A DNA stretch of 35,113 bases, from NCBI GenBank assembly GCA_016838885.1, contig JAEKNW010000296.1, positions 1 to 35,113 on the forward strand, in the 5' to 3' direction. The notes under the pieces were generated by a model. The model made no database searches and had not been told where the DNA came from. It worked only from the letters and a program-made list of their open reading frames with translations. Made by a program: the position numbers and the translations under genes. Position 1 is the first letter of the stretch. Each line of letters starts with the position of its first letter. The DNA is from Candidatus Cloacimonadota bacterium. GTDB taxonomy: Bacteria; Cloacimonadota; Cloacimonadia; Cloacimonadales; JAFGVF01. Shown here one piece after another: positions 9,689 through 18,123 of this stretch.

Positions 9689-10000
9689 ATGTCTTTGATG
9701 TCACTTACTAATGAAAATTTCGAAGATTCAGTTAAAGAAGGCGTGAGTATAGTTGATTTTTGGGCTATTTGGTGTGGTCCTTGCAGAATAATGACACCTG
9801 TAGTCGAAGATATTGCTAAAGAGATGCCTAATGTAAAAGTATATAAATTTAATGTAGATGATTATCCTGAACTGACTGCTAAATTCAATATCATGAGTAT
9901 TCCTACAATTCTAATTTTTAAAGATGGCGAGGAAGTAGACCAAACAGTCGGTGTAGTATCAAAAAATGTACTAATTAACAAGATTAAAACTTTCCTGTAA
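9689..10000 (+). CDS. trxA: Thioredoxin
   Basis: A 103-residue classical thioredoxin, the general cytoplasmic disulfide reductase. The redox motif WCGPC is at 28-32 (C29, C32), preceded by the IVDFWA strand, with buried Asp23. The cis-proline follows in MSIPTILIF. GGAGG at 9680-9684 lies four bases before the ATG at 9689; an in-frame ATG at 9698 is possible but further from the ribosome site. No thioredoxin reductase is in the window. A complete element A begins 46 bp after the stop codon. Confidence 0.96.
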   Translation: MSLMSLTNENFEDSVKEGVSIVDFWAIWCGPCRIMTPVVEDIAKEMPNVKVYKFNVDDYPELTAKFNIMSIPTILIFKDGEEVDQTVGVVSKNVLINKIKTFL

Positions 10001-10046
10001 TAAAAAGAAATTAAGATGGTTGTGAAGTTTCTTTACGAAAATTTAT

Positions 10047-10237
10047 CCCGAATGGTGCAGTAGAGCTTTAGTAATACTTCGCTAAAGCTACGTATCACAG
10101 GCGAAGAGTGCAGATTCTTTTAGTAAAATAACTTACAGAATTTGAAGGCATATAATATATATATTCCTGAGAATTATGGAAGTTACTTTTGCAAAAGAAT
10201 ATAGTACTATTCTCAAAGATCTACTGCATTATTTGGG
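10047..10237 (+). mobile_element. Element A, complete copy: 191-bp non-coding element with terminal inverted repeats
   Basis: The element begins CCCGAATGGTGCAGTAGAG at 10047 and ends in TGCATTATTTGGG at 10237. The two ends are imperfect inverted repeats, about 19 of 23 positions, with the shared core GCAGTAGA-CTTT. It is flanked on both sides by TTTAT (10042-10046 and 10238-10242), a probable 5-bp target duplication. Just inside the left end AGCTTTAG (10064-10071) pairs with CTAAAGCT (10082-10089). No significant open frame exists. Related copies or ends lie at 1-134, 23822-23862 and 34923-34999. It looks like a MITE-like, non-autonomous transposon; no transposase is in the window. Confidence 0.8.
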
Positions 10238-10269
10238 TTTATCAGCCATCCTTTTTTAATGATAAATCC
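10235..10269 (+). promoter_or_regulatory. Inverted repeat in the 5' leader of the outer-membrane gene
   Basis: GGGTTTATCA at 10235-10244 pairs with TGATAAATCC at 10260-10269 with one mismatch, and a 15-nt loop contains a T6 run. It overlaps the right end of element A and ends directly before the ribosome site (GGTGG at 10272-10276). It could hinder translation or act as an operator; that is inference. Confidence 0.35.
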
Positions 10270-10280
10270 AAGGTGGTATT

Positions 10281-10964
10281 TTGGTTAGAATCTTACTAAT
10301 TATATTTTATCTGGCTTTTACCAGTGTCATGTTCTCAACTGATTTTGGCCTAAGTCTTGGGGGTGGTTTAGCCCAAGCTTATGGTTCCAAGGAACAAGCA
10401 GTTGATTATGATATCGATATTAAACCTTATCCTGTTTTTAGAGCAGGATTATTTGCAGAGTATCTAATCACAGATAATATGTCTCTAGTGCAAGAAGTCA
10501 TATATTCCCAAAAAGGCTCTAAGCAGACTATCAAAGTTAAGGATCAGCCTGTTAACTTTGATCTCCAATATGACTTATATTACATTGAAGTGCCTTTTCT
10601 GATTAAATATGACTTGTTTAAATTAAATCAAACACAAATAAGAAGTTTTGTCGGTTTCTCTTTCTCATATTTGCTAGATGCCTACTATGACCTTGATGGA
10701 AGTGTTCAAATTGGAACTGATGATGACATGTCAATAGTTACTTTACAAGATTCTTACAGAATGAAGAATTTGGATGAGTTTGATTATAGTCTCTTATACG
10801 GTTTTTCAACTGATTTACAGCACTTAGGAATTCCAATAGGGTTAGAATATCGATTTTCCCTAAGCTGGTATAAGATAAATTTCCCCACCTACTCAGATAT
10901 GGAACCGGTTGTGCTAAGCAACCAAAGCCATATTTTAACATTTAATTACAAATTCTGGAACTAG
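10281..10964 (+). CDS. Outer-membrane beta-barrel protein (PorT / OMP_b-brl_2-like)
   Basis: A 227-residue exported protein. The first 20 residues (MVRILLIIFYLAFTSVMFST) form a Sec signal peptide. What follows alternates polar and apolar residues in strands typical of small barrels: GLSLGGGLAQAY, FRAGLFAEYLITDNMSLVQE, YIEVPFLIKYDL, RSFVGFSFSYLLDAYY, ending SHILTFNYKFWN. The pattern 'glfaey...l..e..ysqkG......YieiPlllky' is that of the OMP_b-brl_2 family common in FCB bacteria. The start is TTG at 10281, four bases after GGTGG. The stop lies 8 bp before the next gene, so the two are likely co-transcribed. Specific function unknown. Confidence 0.75.
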   Translation: MVRILLIIFYLAFTSVMFSTDFGLSLGGGLAQAYGSKEQAVDYDIDIKPYPVFRAGLFAEYLITDNMSLVQEVIYSQKGSKQTIKVKDQPVNFDLQYDLYYIEVPFLIKYDLFKLNQTQIRSFVGFSFSYLLDAYYDLDGSVQIGTDDDMSIVTLQDSYRMKNLDEFDYSLLYGFSTDLQHLGIPIGLEYRFSLSWYKINFPTYSDMEPVVLSNQSHILTFNYKFWN

Positions 10965-10972
10965 GAGATGAT

Positions 10973-12451
10973 ATGAAGATTACAGCCATGATAATGTTTT
11001 TCTTGCTTTCTTTTACTATATTGTTAGCGACACCATTAATAGATAATCTAAGATTCAGTGCGCCTACAAGTGATGAACAAATTATTACTAGAGGTGAATT
11101 AGGATTTTACTACGATGTATCCTTTTATTATAATGGAGATAATGGTTGGGTTTACCAGACCTTTGATGCTATTGAGGATTCTTATAATAGTTATCAAAGC
11201 TCCCTTCCTGCCCCTATAGATGATACCCTTAAGATTGGAATAAGAGCATATAATGATGTGATTTCAGAGACTGACGCAGGTGTGGCTATTCAAGCAATTC
11301 CTTGGGAAAGCCAAGCAATGCCCTTGTTTAATGACTTAAACTGGCTTGTTAATGACACAACTGAAGATACCACTGTTGATGAGACTTTCTTAGATATTAC
11401 AGCCACTTATTTTACTTTTAATGATGAAAAACTATACTTCAGTATACAAAATAATGGGGGAGGATTCCCTGTTAGTGAAGCTATCTGGGGACCTTTCTAT
11501 TCTTATATCTCTCTAATAATTCCTACTGATATTAACTTAACTCCCTTTGGACTACTCTACACCGTTAATCAAGCCGGGATTATCCAACCAGGTTTGTATA
11601 AGATAGTTGGAACAGGGATGAATGATATACAACTTATTGGTTCAATTGAAAGCACTATTGATGCAACGAATAACCTCCTTACCTTAAGCTGTAATTGGTC
11701 TGACCTCTATGCGGATGATGATTTTAATTCATGGTTTGACCCTGAAGAACCTATGTTCAGCACTGTATCAGGCACAGGTAGGATTACTTTGGCAGGCGGG
11801 ATGCAAGAAACAGACTTTACCTATCCTGCAGTTGTTTTTCTTGACTCAATTACTTTGGATCCTCTAGATAATGCACTTCCACAGATTACTGATCTCCATG
11901 AGGATTCGGAAGCTGGTCTTGTTTACGCTACCTATTTAGATGAGAATGGTAATTTCCCACTTACTGCTCAAGCCCTTATTAATGGCGAGATAAGCGTAGA
12001 ATTACAAGCTCAATCTTATGACTTTTCTCAAGAAGTAGTATTTGTTAGTAATCAAGTTGATGAAATACTCAACGCTGACTGGACAGATATTACTGTTATC
12101 TTCTCTGATAACAATATTGATTACACTGAGATGACTATTTACCCGGTATCAAACCTAGATTCTGATCTTGCTCCTGTGCTAACTTCTTTCACAAATTATC
12201 CTAATCCCTTTAATCCTGAAACTACAATCTCCTTTGCTCTGCATGAGGGTTCTCAAGTCAAATTAGAGATATATAATCTCAAAGGACAGAAGCTCGTAAC
12301 ACTATTAGAGGGTCTCTATCCTGCCGGTAAGCATGAAGTGAGATGGGCAGGAAAGGACCAAAATAATAAAGATGTCGCTTCAGGAATCTATTATGTATTG
12401 CTAAAAACTGAAAGTGAAAAACATACCCATAAAATGGTCTTGATGAAATAA
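10973..12451 (+). CDS. Secreted protein with C-terminal sorting domain (T9SS / FlgD-like)
   Basis: A 492-residue exported protein with signal peptide MKITAMIMFFLLSFTILLAT. The body (residues ~20-400) is rich in acidic and aromatic beta-strand sequence and matches no enzyme I know. The last ~85 residues form the sorting domain: TNYPNPFNPETTISFAL, KLEIYNLKGQ, AGKHEVRWAGKDQNNK, VASGIYYVLL, KMVLMK. This domain directs export through type IX secretion or surface attachment in Bacteroidota and is common in Cloacimonadota. The same domain ends the M6 protease at 21094-23748. It follows the barrel gene by 8 bp, with GGAG at 10964-10967 as ribosome site. A 15-nt match to the terminus of element A begins at its stop codon. 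Confidence 0.8.
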   Translation: MKITAMIMFFLLSFTILLATPLIDNLRFSAPTSDEQIITRGELGFYYDVSFYYNGDNGWVYQTFDAIEDSYNSYQSSLPAPIDDTLKIGIRAYNDVISETDAGVAIQAIPWESQAMPLFNDLNWLVNDTTEDTTVDETFLDITATYFTFNDEKLYFSIQNNGGGFPVSEAIWGPFYSYISLIIPTDINLTPFGLLYTVNQAGIIQPGLYKIVGTGMNDIQLIGSIESTIDATNNLLTLSCNWSDLYADDDFNSWFDPEEPMFSTVSGTGRITLAGGMQETDFTYPAVVFLDSITLDPLDNALPQITDLHEDSEAGLVYATYLDENGNFPLTAQALINGEISVELQAQSYDFSQEVVFVSNQVDEILNADWTDITVIFSDNNIDYTEMTIYPVSNLDSDLAPVLTSFTNYPNPFNPETTISFALHEGSQVKLEIYNLKGQKLVTLLEGLYPAGKHEVRWAGKDQNNKDVASGIYYVLLKTESEKHTHKMVLMK

Positions 12452-12498
12452 ACCCAAATAATGGTTCTTTTGGTAAGTGGGGAATGTAGAAACTTATC

Positions 12499-12527
12499 TT
12501 GACATAATATCAAGGTTAAAATATAAT
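12499..12527 (+). promoter_or_regulatory. Consensus sigma70-type promoter of the giant kinase gene
   Basis: TTGACA at 12499-12504, a 17-bp spacer and TATAAT at 12522-12527 match the housekeeping consensus at all twelve positions. Transcription would start near 12534, leaving a leader of about 109 nt before the start codon. Confidence 0.8.
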
Positions 12528-12642
12528 TATTTAATCTAAATAAAGCAGTAAAACTCAGCTAAAATGGGCAACATTAATAGTAGGCAAGTTTTTCTGTATA
12601 TATTTAGGTAAGAGTGTCAAATATGACTATGAGAGGATAATT

Positions 12643-15600
12643 ATGATATTAGATTCAAGATATGAAGTAATTGAAGAGTTAGGTTCAGGAATTTGGGCAA
12701 CTGTATATAAGGTCAGAGATTTACGAACAGATCAATTTTATGCTTTAAAATATTTTAATCAAATTGATGCAAAAGAGTTTTATAAGAAACTGCCTGCTAA
12801 TAATATGCATCATTTAACCCAAATCAATCATCCTAATTTGATAAATATCGTTGATTTTGGGAATATAGGTAATAATGTTTATGCTCTTAGTGAGTATTAT
12901 GATGGGCATCCTCTCAACAGATTTCCCGTGAATAGGGATAACATTTCTGAACTTTATAATATCGTTACTCAAGTTTGTTATGCTCTTCATGCCCTTCACA
13001 CCCATGGGATGATCCATAAAGATTTAAAACCTCATAACATTCTCTTTAGATTCACAGGATCCGGGCCACAAATTAAAGTTATGGATTATGGTTTTTCCAA
13101 GATAGATTTAGATGGTGATCCTCAAAAGGTTACAGGCTCATTACCGTTTATTGCTCCCGAAGTATATATGGGAAATGAACCAACACCTGAAAGTGATTTC
13201 TACGCCTTAGGGGTTACTCTTTATAGATTAACAACAGGAGCCTTCCCTTTTTCCATAAAGCAAATCATGGCAGTAATTCAGGGGAACAAAGACTATCTTC
13301 TTCCCAAGCTACCAAGGCAGGTTAATAGTGATATACCTGAGGATTTGGAAAAGCTAATTATTAGATTATTAGAGAAGAACCCTGAGAACAGATTTCAAAG
13401 CGTTCCTGAAATTATAGATTTCATTAATCAGATACAACTAAAAAAATATTCTTTTTCTTATCAATGGTCCACCGTAAATTTCTTGAAATTTAACAGTTAT
13501 TATGTGAATGAGGATATTAGTAGAAATTTAACTGAATATCTGAATGCAGTTGAGAATAATAATGGTAAGTTAATCTCTTTGGTTGGAGGTAAAGGCTTAG
13601 GAAAAGGTGATATTTTAACCCTCTTTAAGTATCATATTCTGACTGGGAAATACTTTATTTTTGATTATGAGTGCAGTATAGATAATAAAGACCCATTCTA
13701 TGCTTTAACAAAAGAGTTTCACACTTCGATGAGCAAGAACACTTCTACATCATTGTTGGAGGAAGACTTAAACAAAATTTCAGATAAGTTTAAGAAGTAT
13801 CTTTATGATTCTGAAGATGCCTCTAAGTTGACGAATTTCTCTAAAGAGGACATGTTAGGTGATTTTACCTCCTTGAAGAGTTATTTAAAGCACCTCTCTC
13901 AGGAGAAGCCATTAGTTTTTATCATCAGGCATGCTGAGTTATTAGAAGATAGCAGTATTGAATTTATAAACTTTTGTGCTGATATTGTTTCAACATCCCA
14001 AATTATTATAGCTATGGCTTTTAATAATTATAGACAAGTCAGAAAGTTGACTGAGTCTGTTATCATTAAAGTCCCCTTTTTAGAATATGAAGAATCAAAA
14101 AGTTACATTTTAAAACTGATAAAAGGCCATGTTCCTGAAGAAATGATAGATAAGCTTCATAAAAGGACTTGTGGAAAGCCACTTTTTATTCAAGAATTTC
14201 TGATAGATTTAATTGAAAGAAAAAAGATTTGGGATGAGTCTGGTTTCAACTTCACTTATAACATTGATCATGCAACCCTTCCTGAATCTATTCTTAATTC
14301 AATTTATGTGAGAATGAGTTATTTATCTGAACAGAGCTATCGTTATTTAATGCAGTTATCTATCGTACAAACTCCTTTAAGTAAGGATTTAATCAAGTAT
14401 TTCTTTGATATAAGTGATTTAGAATTGTATCATTTTATTACAGATACTCTTAATAACGAAATTTTAATCAAGATTAATGATTATTATTATTTCACTTTCC
14501 CTGAAGCTCAAAAAAGATTGATACGAGAGTGTCCCAAAGAGAAATTGATTGAATATTCCAAAAGATTAATCTCCTACTTCCAAAATATTGATATTAATGA
14601 TAGAGAAATTTGCCAAGGTGTGATTGAGAATGCTAAGATTGCCAAAGATTACACTGCTATTAGGAAGTTTAATCTAAGATTATACAAGTTAAATGATGAG
14701 CAACATAATCAAGAAGCTGCTTTTGAGAACTTAATAAACGTGCTTAAGATTAATATTGCTGACTCTATAACTCATATTGATAAAAACATGATTGAAGATG
14801 CTGCTCTAATAAGCAAAAAACTAGACATAGTGGTCTCAATTTCTAAATCTGAGCAGTTAACGCGAATTATGGAAGATTACCCACAAATCTTTGAGAAGTA
14901 TTTAATTTTAATCAAATTATACTACTTGTTTGAAGATTTTGATAAAGCTCTTGAATTATTCCCTCTTGCTTTTTCTTTGATTAGAACAGCCAAGCATTCA
15001 CTGGAATTGAAGCTCTTGGCAACAAAGATATATCAAAGATTGGGCAGGGTTACTGAAGTTAAAGAGATTTTGGATGAGATTGATTATTCAGCCTTAGATG
15101 AGAAGTATTACCTACTTTTTCAAGATAGAAAGAGTGTATTCTTTTTTAAAAATGCCAAAATTATGGATGCTATAACAATTGAAGAATCGTTAATAGAAAA
15201 ATTCCCCGCTACTCCGGATAATGAAATGATGATAATTATCGCCATTATCTACAATAATTTAGGTACATATTATTCTTCTATTAAACGATTAGATGAAGCA
15301 AAAAATTATCTATCAAAAAGTATTTCTCTCTTCGAAAAGTTCAACATTGAAAAACAATTAGTCCTAATTTATAATAACCTCGGAGATCTTTATCTTAAAC
15401 AGGGACTTACCAATCAAGCATATAAATTGTTTAACAAGTCAGAAGAGTTATTAGAAAAGAATTACAACTCATCAACAGCAGTTCTAACTTATATTAACAT
15501 TGCTGAGGCCAAACTTAAGTTTGGTGATTTTGCAGAAGCAAAAGAGTATTTAGTCCAAGCAAAAGAGATTTCAGATAAAGTAGAAGGTATTAAGAGTGAT

Positions 15601-18123
15601 CCTAGTATAAATCGAAATTTAGCTTTAGCGATGAGTAAAACTTCTTCTTATAAAGAGTATACGGACTTCATCTATTCTAACAACCCAGAATTGCAAGATT
15701 TAAGATTTAAGACTTTAGATCCATTAGTAAAGACTTATTTCTATTTTCTATATGAGATTTCTGCCACAGAATCCTTAGAGAAACTAATCTATAATAATTC
15801 CCATATCAGCTACAGTAAACTCAAGGAAGAAGAGTTTTACTATAATGCTTTGAACTTATTAGCAATTACAAAAAGTAATTATGAAGTAGCTTATCGGAAT
15901 ATTGAATTTGCAAAAGAGTATGCTCAGACTTCCAGGAATAAGTATGCTTATACCATTTTTAGAATTAGGGAGATAGAATGTTTAATCCATTTAGATAAGA
16001 TTGATGAAGCAGAAGCTATATATCATGAAGTTCTTCCTATTTGCCAAGAGTATCATTATAAATATTGGGAAAACGTTTTAAAGCTCCACAAGTGCAAAAT
16101 TGATTTGCTAAACCCTAATATTCATCTAAGAATAGTCTTAAGAGAGCTTATTTCTCTGGCCAAAGTATGTGCTGAGAATAAATATCTATTATTAGAGATT
16201 AAAACTATCGGGCTGATTATCCAGGTGTTAAATCAATTTGGTGCTATAGATATGAATTCTGATTATGTCATAAACTTTAAAAAGAAAATTGAGTATTTAG
16301 TAGATTTCGATAATATTAGTATCTACAAAGACTTCTTAGCTAAGAAACACTATTATAGTAAGAAAATAAGTAGTTTTGTTTTTGAGAAAATATCTCCTCG
16401 TAAAAGATTAACAAAACAAAATTTAAATAAGAAGATTGCTGAGTTGTTACAGATTAAAGATATGAACAGAATTATCTTTTTCTTTGCTAAGTTGTTAGAC
16501 ACATTAGTCTCTCCAACCTCCTTCACCATTGCAATCTATAATCAAGAGTTGATGAATTATGAAGAGTTTACTTCCGAAAACTTTGATTTTGAGACTATTC
16601 AGTCAAAAGAATATACTAGCCTAATTAAAAAAACCTTCACCAAGAATCTAGTTTCTACAAAAAGAATTGAAGACCACCATGTTGCTATAATTCCACTCCA
16701 GATTGAAAAGAATAGAGTTGGCTTTATTTTAGTTAGAGATAATGGTGATGTTCCATATACTAAGAATGAGATTTTAATCTTAAATAGTATAAGTCTGCAA
16801 GCAACAACTATTTTATTACGAGTTATTGATTTCTTAGAGAATCACAAACGATTGACTCTTATGAATAGGCTAATGACCGTAACTAACAAACTTATCGGCA
16901 CTTATAGTCTAGATAAATTAGAATATGAAGTTGTTGCTGAAGGGATCAATTTCTTAAATGCATCTCGTGGTTTCTTTATCCAAATTGAAGATTCAGGAAA
17001 CTATAAATTTACTATTGCTTTAGATAATGACAATAATATTGTTAAGCAATATACTTCCTTGGATAATAATGCCTTGTTGAAAGTACAACAGCTTAAGAAA
17101 CCTCTCTTTTCCAACAATGTTAGCGTAGATTCTTTTGAAAGAAATAGGAAAAATGATAAATTTCTCCTCCTCTCCTATTATTGTGCTCCAGTAATTATTG
17201 AAAATAAGATCTACGGGATTATCTATTTTGATAACTACTTGGATATTCAGAACCAACTCTATGTAAATAAAGAGATTATGAAGTTATTCCTACTCCAAGT
17301 TAATACTAGTATTAAGAATGCTGTCAGCTATAATAATCTTTTCAAGAAAAATATGGAACTGGTTAAATTAGATTCACTTAAAGATGATTTTATTAACATC
17401 GTATCCCACGAACTGAATACTCCACTTACGAAACTTTCTACCTATGTTAGAAAACTTAAGAATAATCTTTCTGAGAACCCAGCAAAAAGAGACGAACTTC
17501 TCAAAAATGTTGAAAGCAGTGTTTATAAACTAATAAATACTACTAATGATATTATCACTTTTAACAAGTTTAGTATCACTAGTGCTCTTCATTTAACAGA
17601 GATTGAAATAGATGAATTGGTGAACTTATCTGTTCAAGAGGCTACTCCTCTAGCTGACAAGAGAAAGCTAACTCTCAAAACTGATATTGAAGAGAATATT
17701 CCTACTATTTTCGGAGATTGGGAATCGATTACTATTATGCTTAATCAGGTAATTCTTAATGCAATTAGATTCACTAATGACTTCGGAGAAATAAGTATAG
17801 GAGTAAGAAGATCATCATTCCAGAACGAAAGAATCAATAATCAAGAATCAGTAGTCATCTATGTTAAAGATAATGGTATAGGTATTCCAGAGAAAGAGTT
17901 AGATAATGTCTTTAAGAAGTTTTATGAATTAAATGATATTTATGCCCATAAATCAGGAACTATAGAATATCGCTCATCCGGACTAGGCTTAGGGCTATCA
18001 ACTTGTAAACGGATAATTGATCTTAATAAAGGAAATATTTGGATTCAAAGTAAGGAGCACGAGGGAACAACAGTTTTTGTCTCCTTAGCCATATTTAAAA
18101 AGAAAGAAGATGATAAGAATTAG
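12643..18123 (+). CDS. Giant Ser/Thr protein kinase-(degenerate ATPase)-TPR-GAF-histidine kinase fusion (HstK-like)
   Basis: An 1826-residue signalling protein without membrane segments. Residues ~7-265 are a Hanks-type kinase: GSGIWATV loop, Lys36 in ALKYF, HKDLKPHN with catalytic Asp127, DYG at 148-150 in place of DFG, and APE. Residues ~285-540 resemble the AAA/STAND module usual in this family. Its P-loop reads GGKGLGKGD (315-323), lacking the Ser/Thr after Lys321, and the Walker B position reads FIIRHAE (426-432) without acidic pair. Helical and TPR repeats follow (clear at ~865-985). Two GAF domains lie at ~1265-1395 and ~1405-1565. The C terminus is a histidine kinase: SHELNTPL with His1589, N box ILNAIRF, KDNGIGIP near 1742, GLGLGL. 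There is no receiver domain. HstK-type hybrids are known from cyanobacteria and other phyla; the input signal here is unknown. The last 14 bp overlap uvrC. Confidence 0.93.
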   Translation: MILDSRYEVIEELGSGIWATVYKVRDLRTDQFYALKYFNQIDAKEFYKKLPANNMHHLTQINHPNLINIVDFGNIGNNVYALSEYYDGHPLNRFPVNRDNISELYNIVTQVCYALHALHTHGMIHKDLKPHNILFRFTGSGPQIKVMDYGFSKIDLDGDPQKVTGSLPFIAPEVYMGNEPTPESDFYALGVTLYRLTTGAFPFSIKQIMAVIQGNKDYLLPKLPRQVNSDIPEDLEKLIIRLLEKNPENRFQSVPEIIDFINQIQLKKYSFSYQWSTVNFLKFNSYYVNEDISRNLTEYLNAVENNNGKLISLVGGKGLGKGDILTLFKYHILTGKYFIFDYECSIDNKDPFYALTKEFHTSMSKNTSTSLLEEDLNKISDKFKKYLYDSEDASKLTNFSKEDMLGDFTSLKSYLKHLSQEKPLVFIIRHAELLEDSSIEFINFCADIVSTSQIIIAMAFNNYRQVRKLTESVIIKVPFLEYEESKSYILKLIKGHVPEEMIDKLHKRTCGKPLFIQEFLIDLIERKKIWDESGFNFTYNIDHATLPESILNSIYVRMSYLSEQSYRYLMQLSIVQTPLSKDLIKYFFDISDLELYHFITDTLNNEILIKINDYYYFTFPEAQKRLIRECPKEKLIEYSKRLISYFQNIDINDREICQGVIENAKIAKDYTAIRKFNLRLYKLNDEQHNQEAAFENLINVLKINIADSITHIDKNMIEDAALISKKLDIVVSISKSEQLTRIMEDYPQIFEKYLILIKLYYLFEDFDKALELFPLAFSLIRTAKHSLELKLLATKIYQRLGRVTEVKEILDEIDYSALDEKYYLLFQDRKSVFFFKNAKIMDAITIEESLIEKFPATPDNEMMIIIAIIYNNLGTYYSSIKRLDEAKNYLSKSISLFEKFNIEKQLVLIYNNLGDLYLKQGLTNQAYKLFNKSEELLEKNYNSSTAVLTYINIAEAKLKFGDFAEAKEYLVQAKEISDKVEGIKSDPSINRNLALAMSKTSSYKEYTDFIYSNNPELQDLRFKTLDPLVKTYFYFLYEISATESLEKLIYNNSHISYSKLKEEEFYYNALNLLAITKSNYEVAYRNIEFAKEYAQTSRNKYAYTIFRIREIECLIHLDKIDEAEAIYHEVLPICQEYHYKYWENVLKLHKCKIDLLNPNIHLRIVLRELISLAKVCAENKYLLLEIKTIGLIIQVLNQFGAIDMNSDYVINFKKKIEYLVDFDNISIYKDFLAKKHYYSKKISSFVFEKISPRKRLTKQNLNKKIAELLQIKDMNRIIFFFAKLLDTLVSPTSFTIAIYNQELMNYEEFTSENFDFETIQSKEYTSLIKKTFTKNLVSTKRIEDHHVAIIPLQIEKNRVGFILVRDNGDVPYTKNEILILNSISLQATTILLRVIDFLENHKRLTLMNRLMTVTNKLIGTYSLDKLEYEVVAEGINFLNASRGFFIQIEDSGNYKFTIALDNDNNIVKQYTSLDNNALLKVQQLKKPLFSNNVSVDSFERNRKNDKFLLLSYYCAPVIIENKIYGIIYFDNYLDIQNQLYVNKEIMKLFLLQVNTSIKNAVSYNNLFKKNMELVKLDSLKDDFINIVSHELNTPLTKLSTYVRKLKNNLSENPAKRDELLKNVESSVYKLINTTNDIITFNKFSITSALHLTEIEIDELVNLSVQEATPLADKRKLTLKTDIEENIPTIFGDWESITIMLNQVILNAIRFTNDFGEISIGVRRSSFQNERINNQESVVIYVKDNGIGIPEKELDNVFKKFYELNDIYAHKSGTIEYRSSGLGLGLSTCKRIIDLNKGNIWIQSKEHEGTTVFVSLAIFKKKEDDKN

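Noticed and set aside
9680-9691. Unusually short ribosome-site spacing
   Set aside because: GGAGG or a close variant four bases before the start codon recurs at several genes here (3866, 9680, 10272, 34705); it is within the normal range and helps pick starts rather than being novel.
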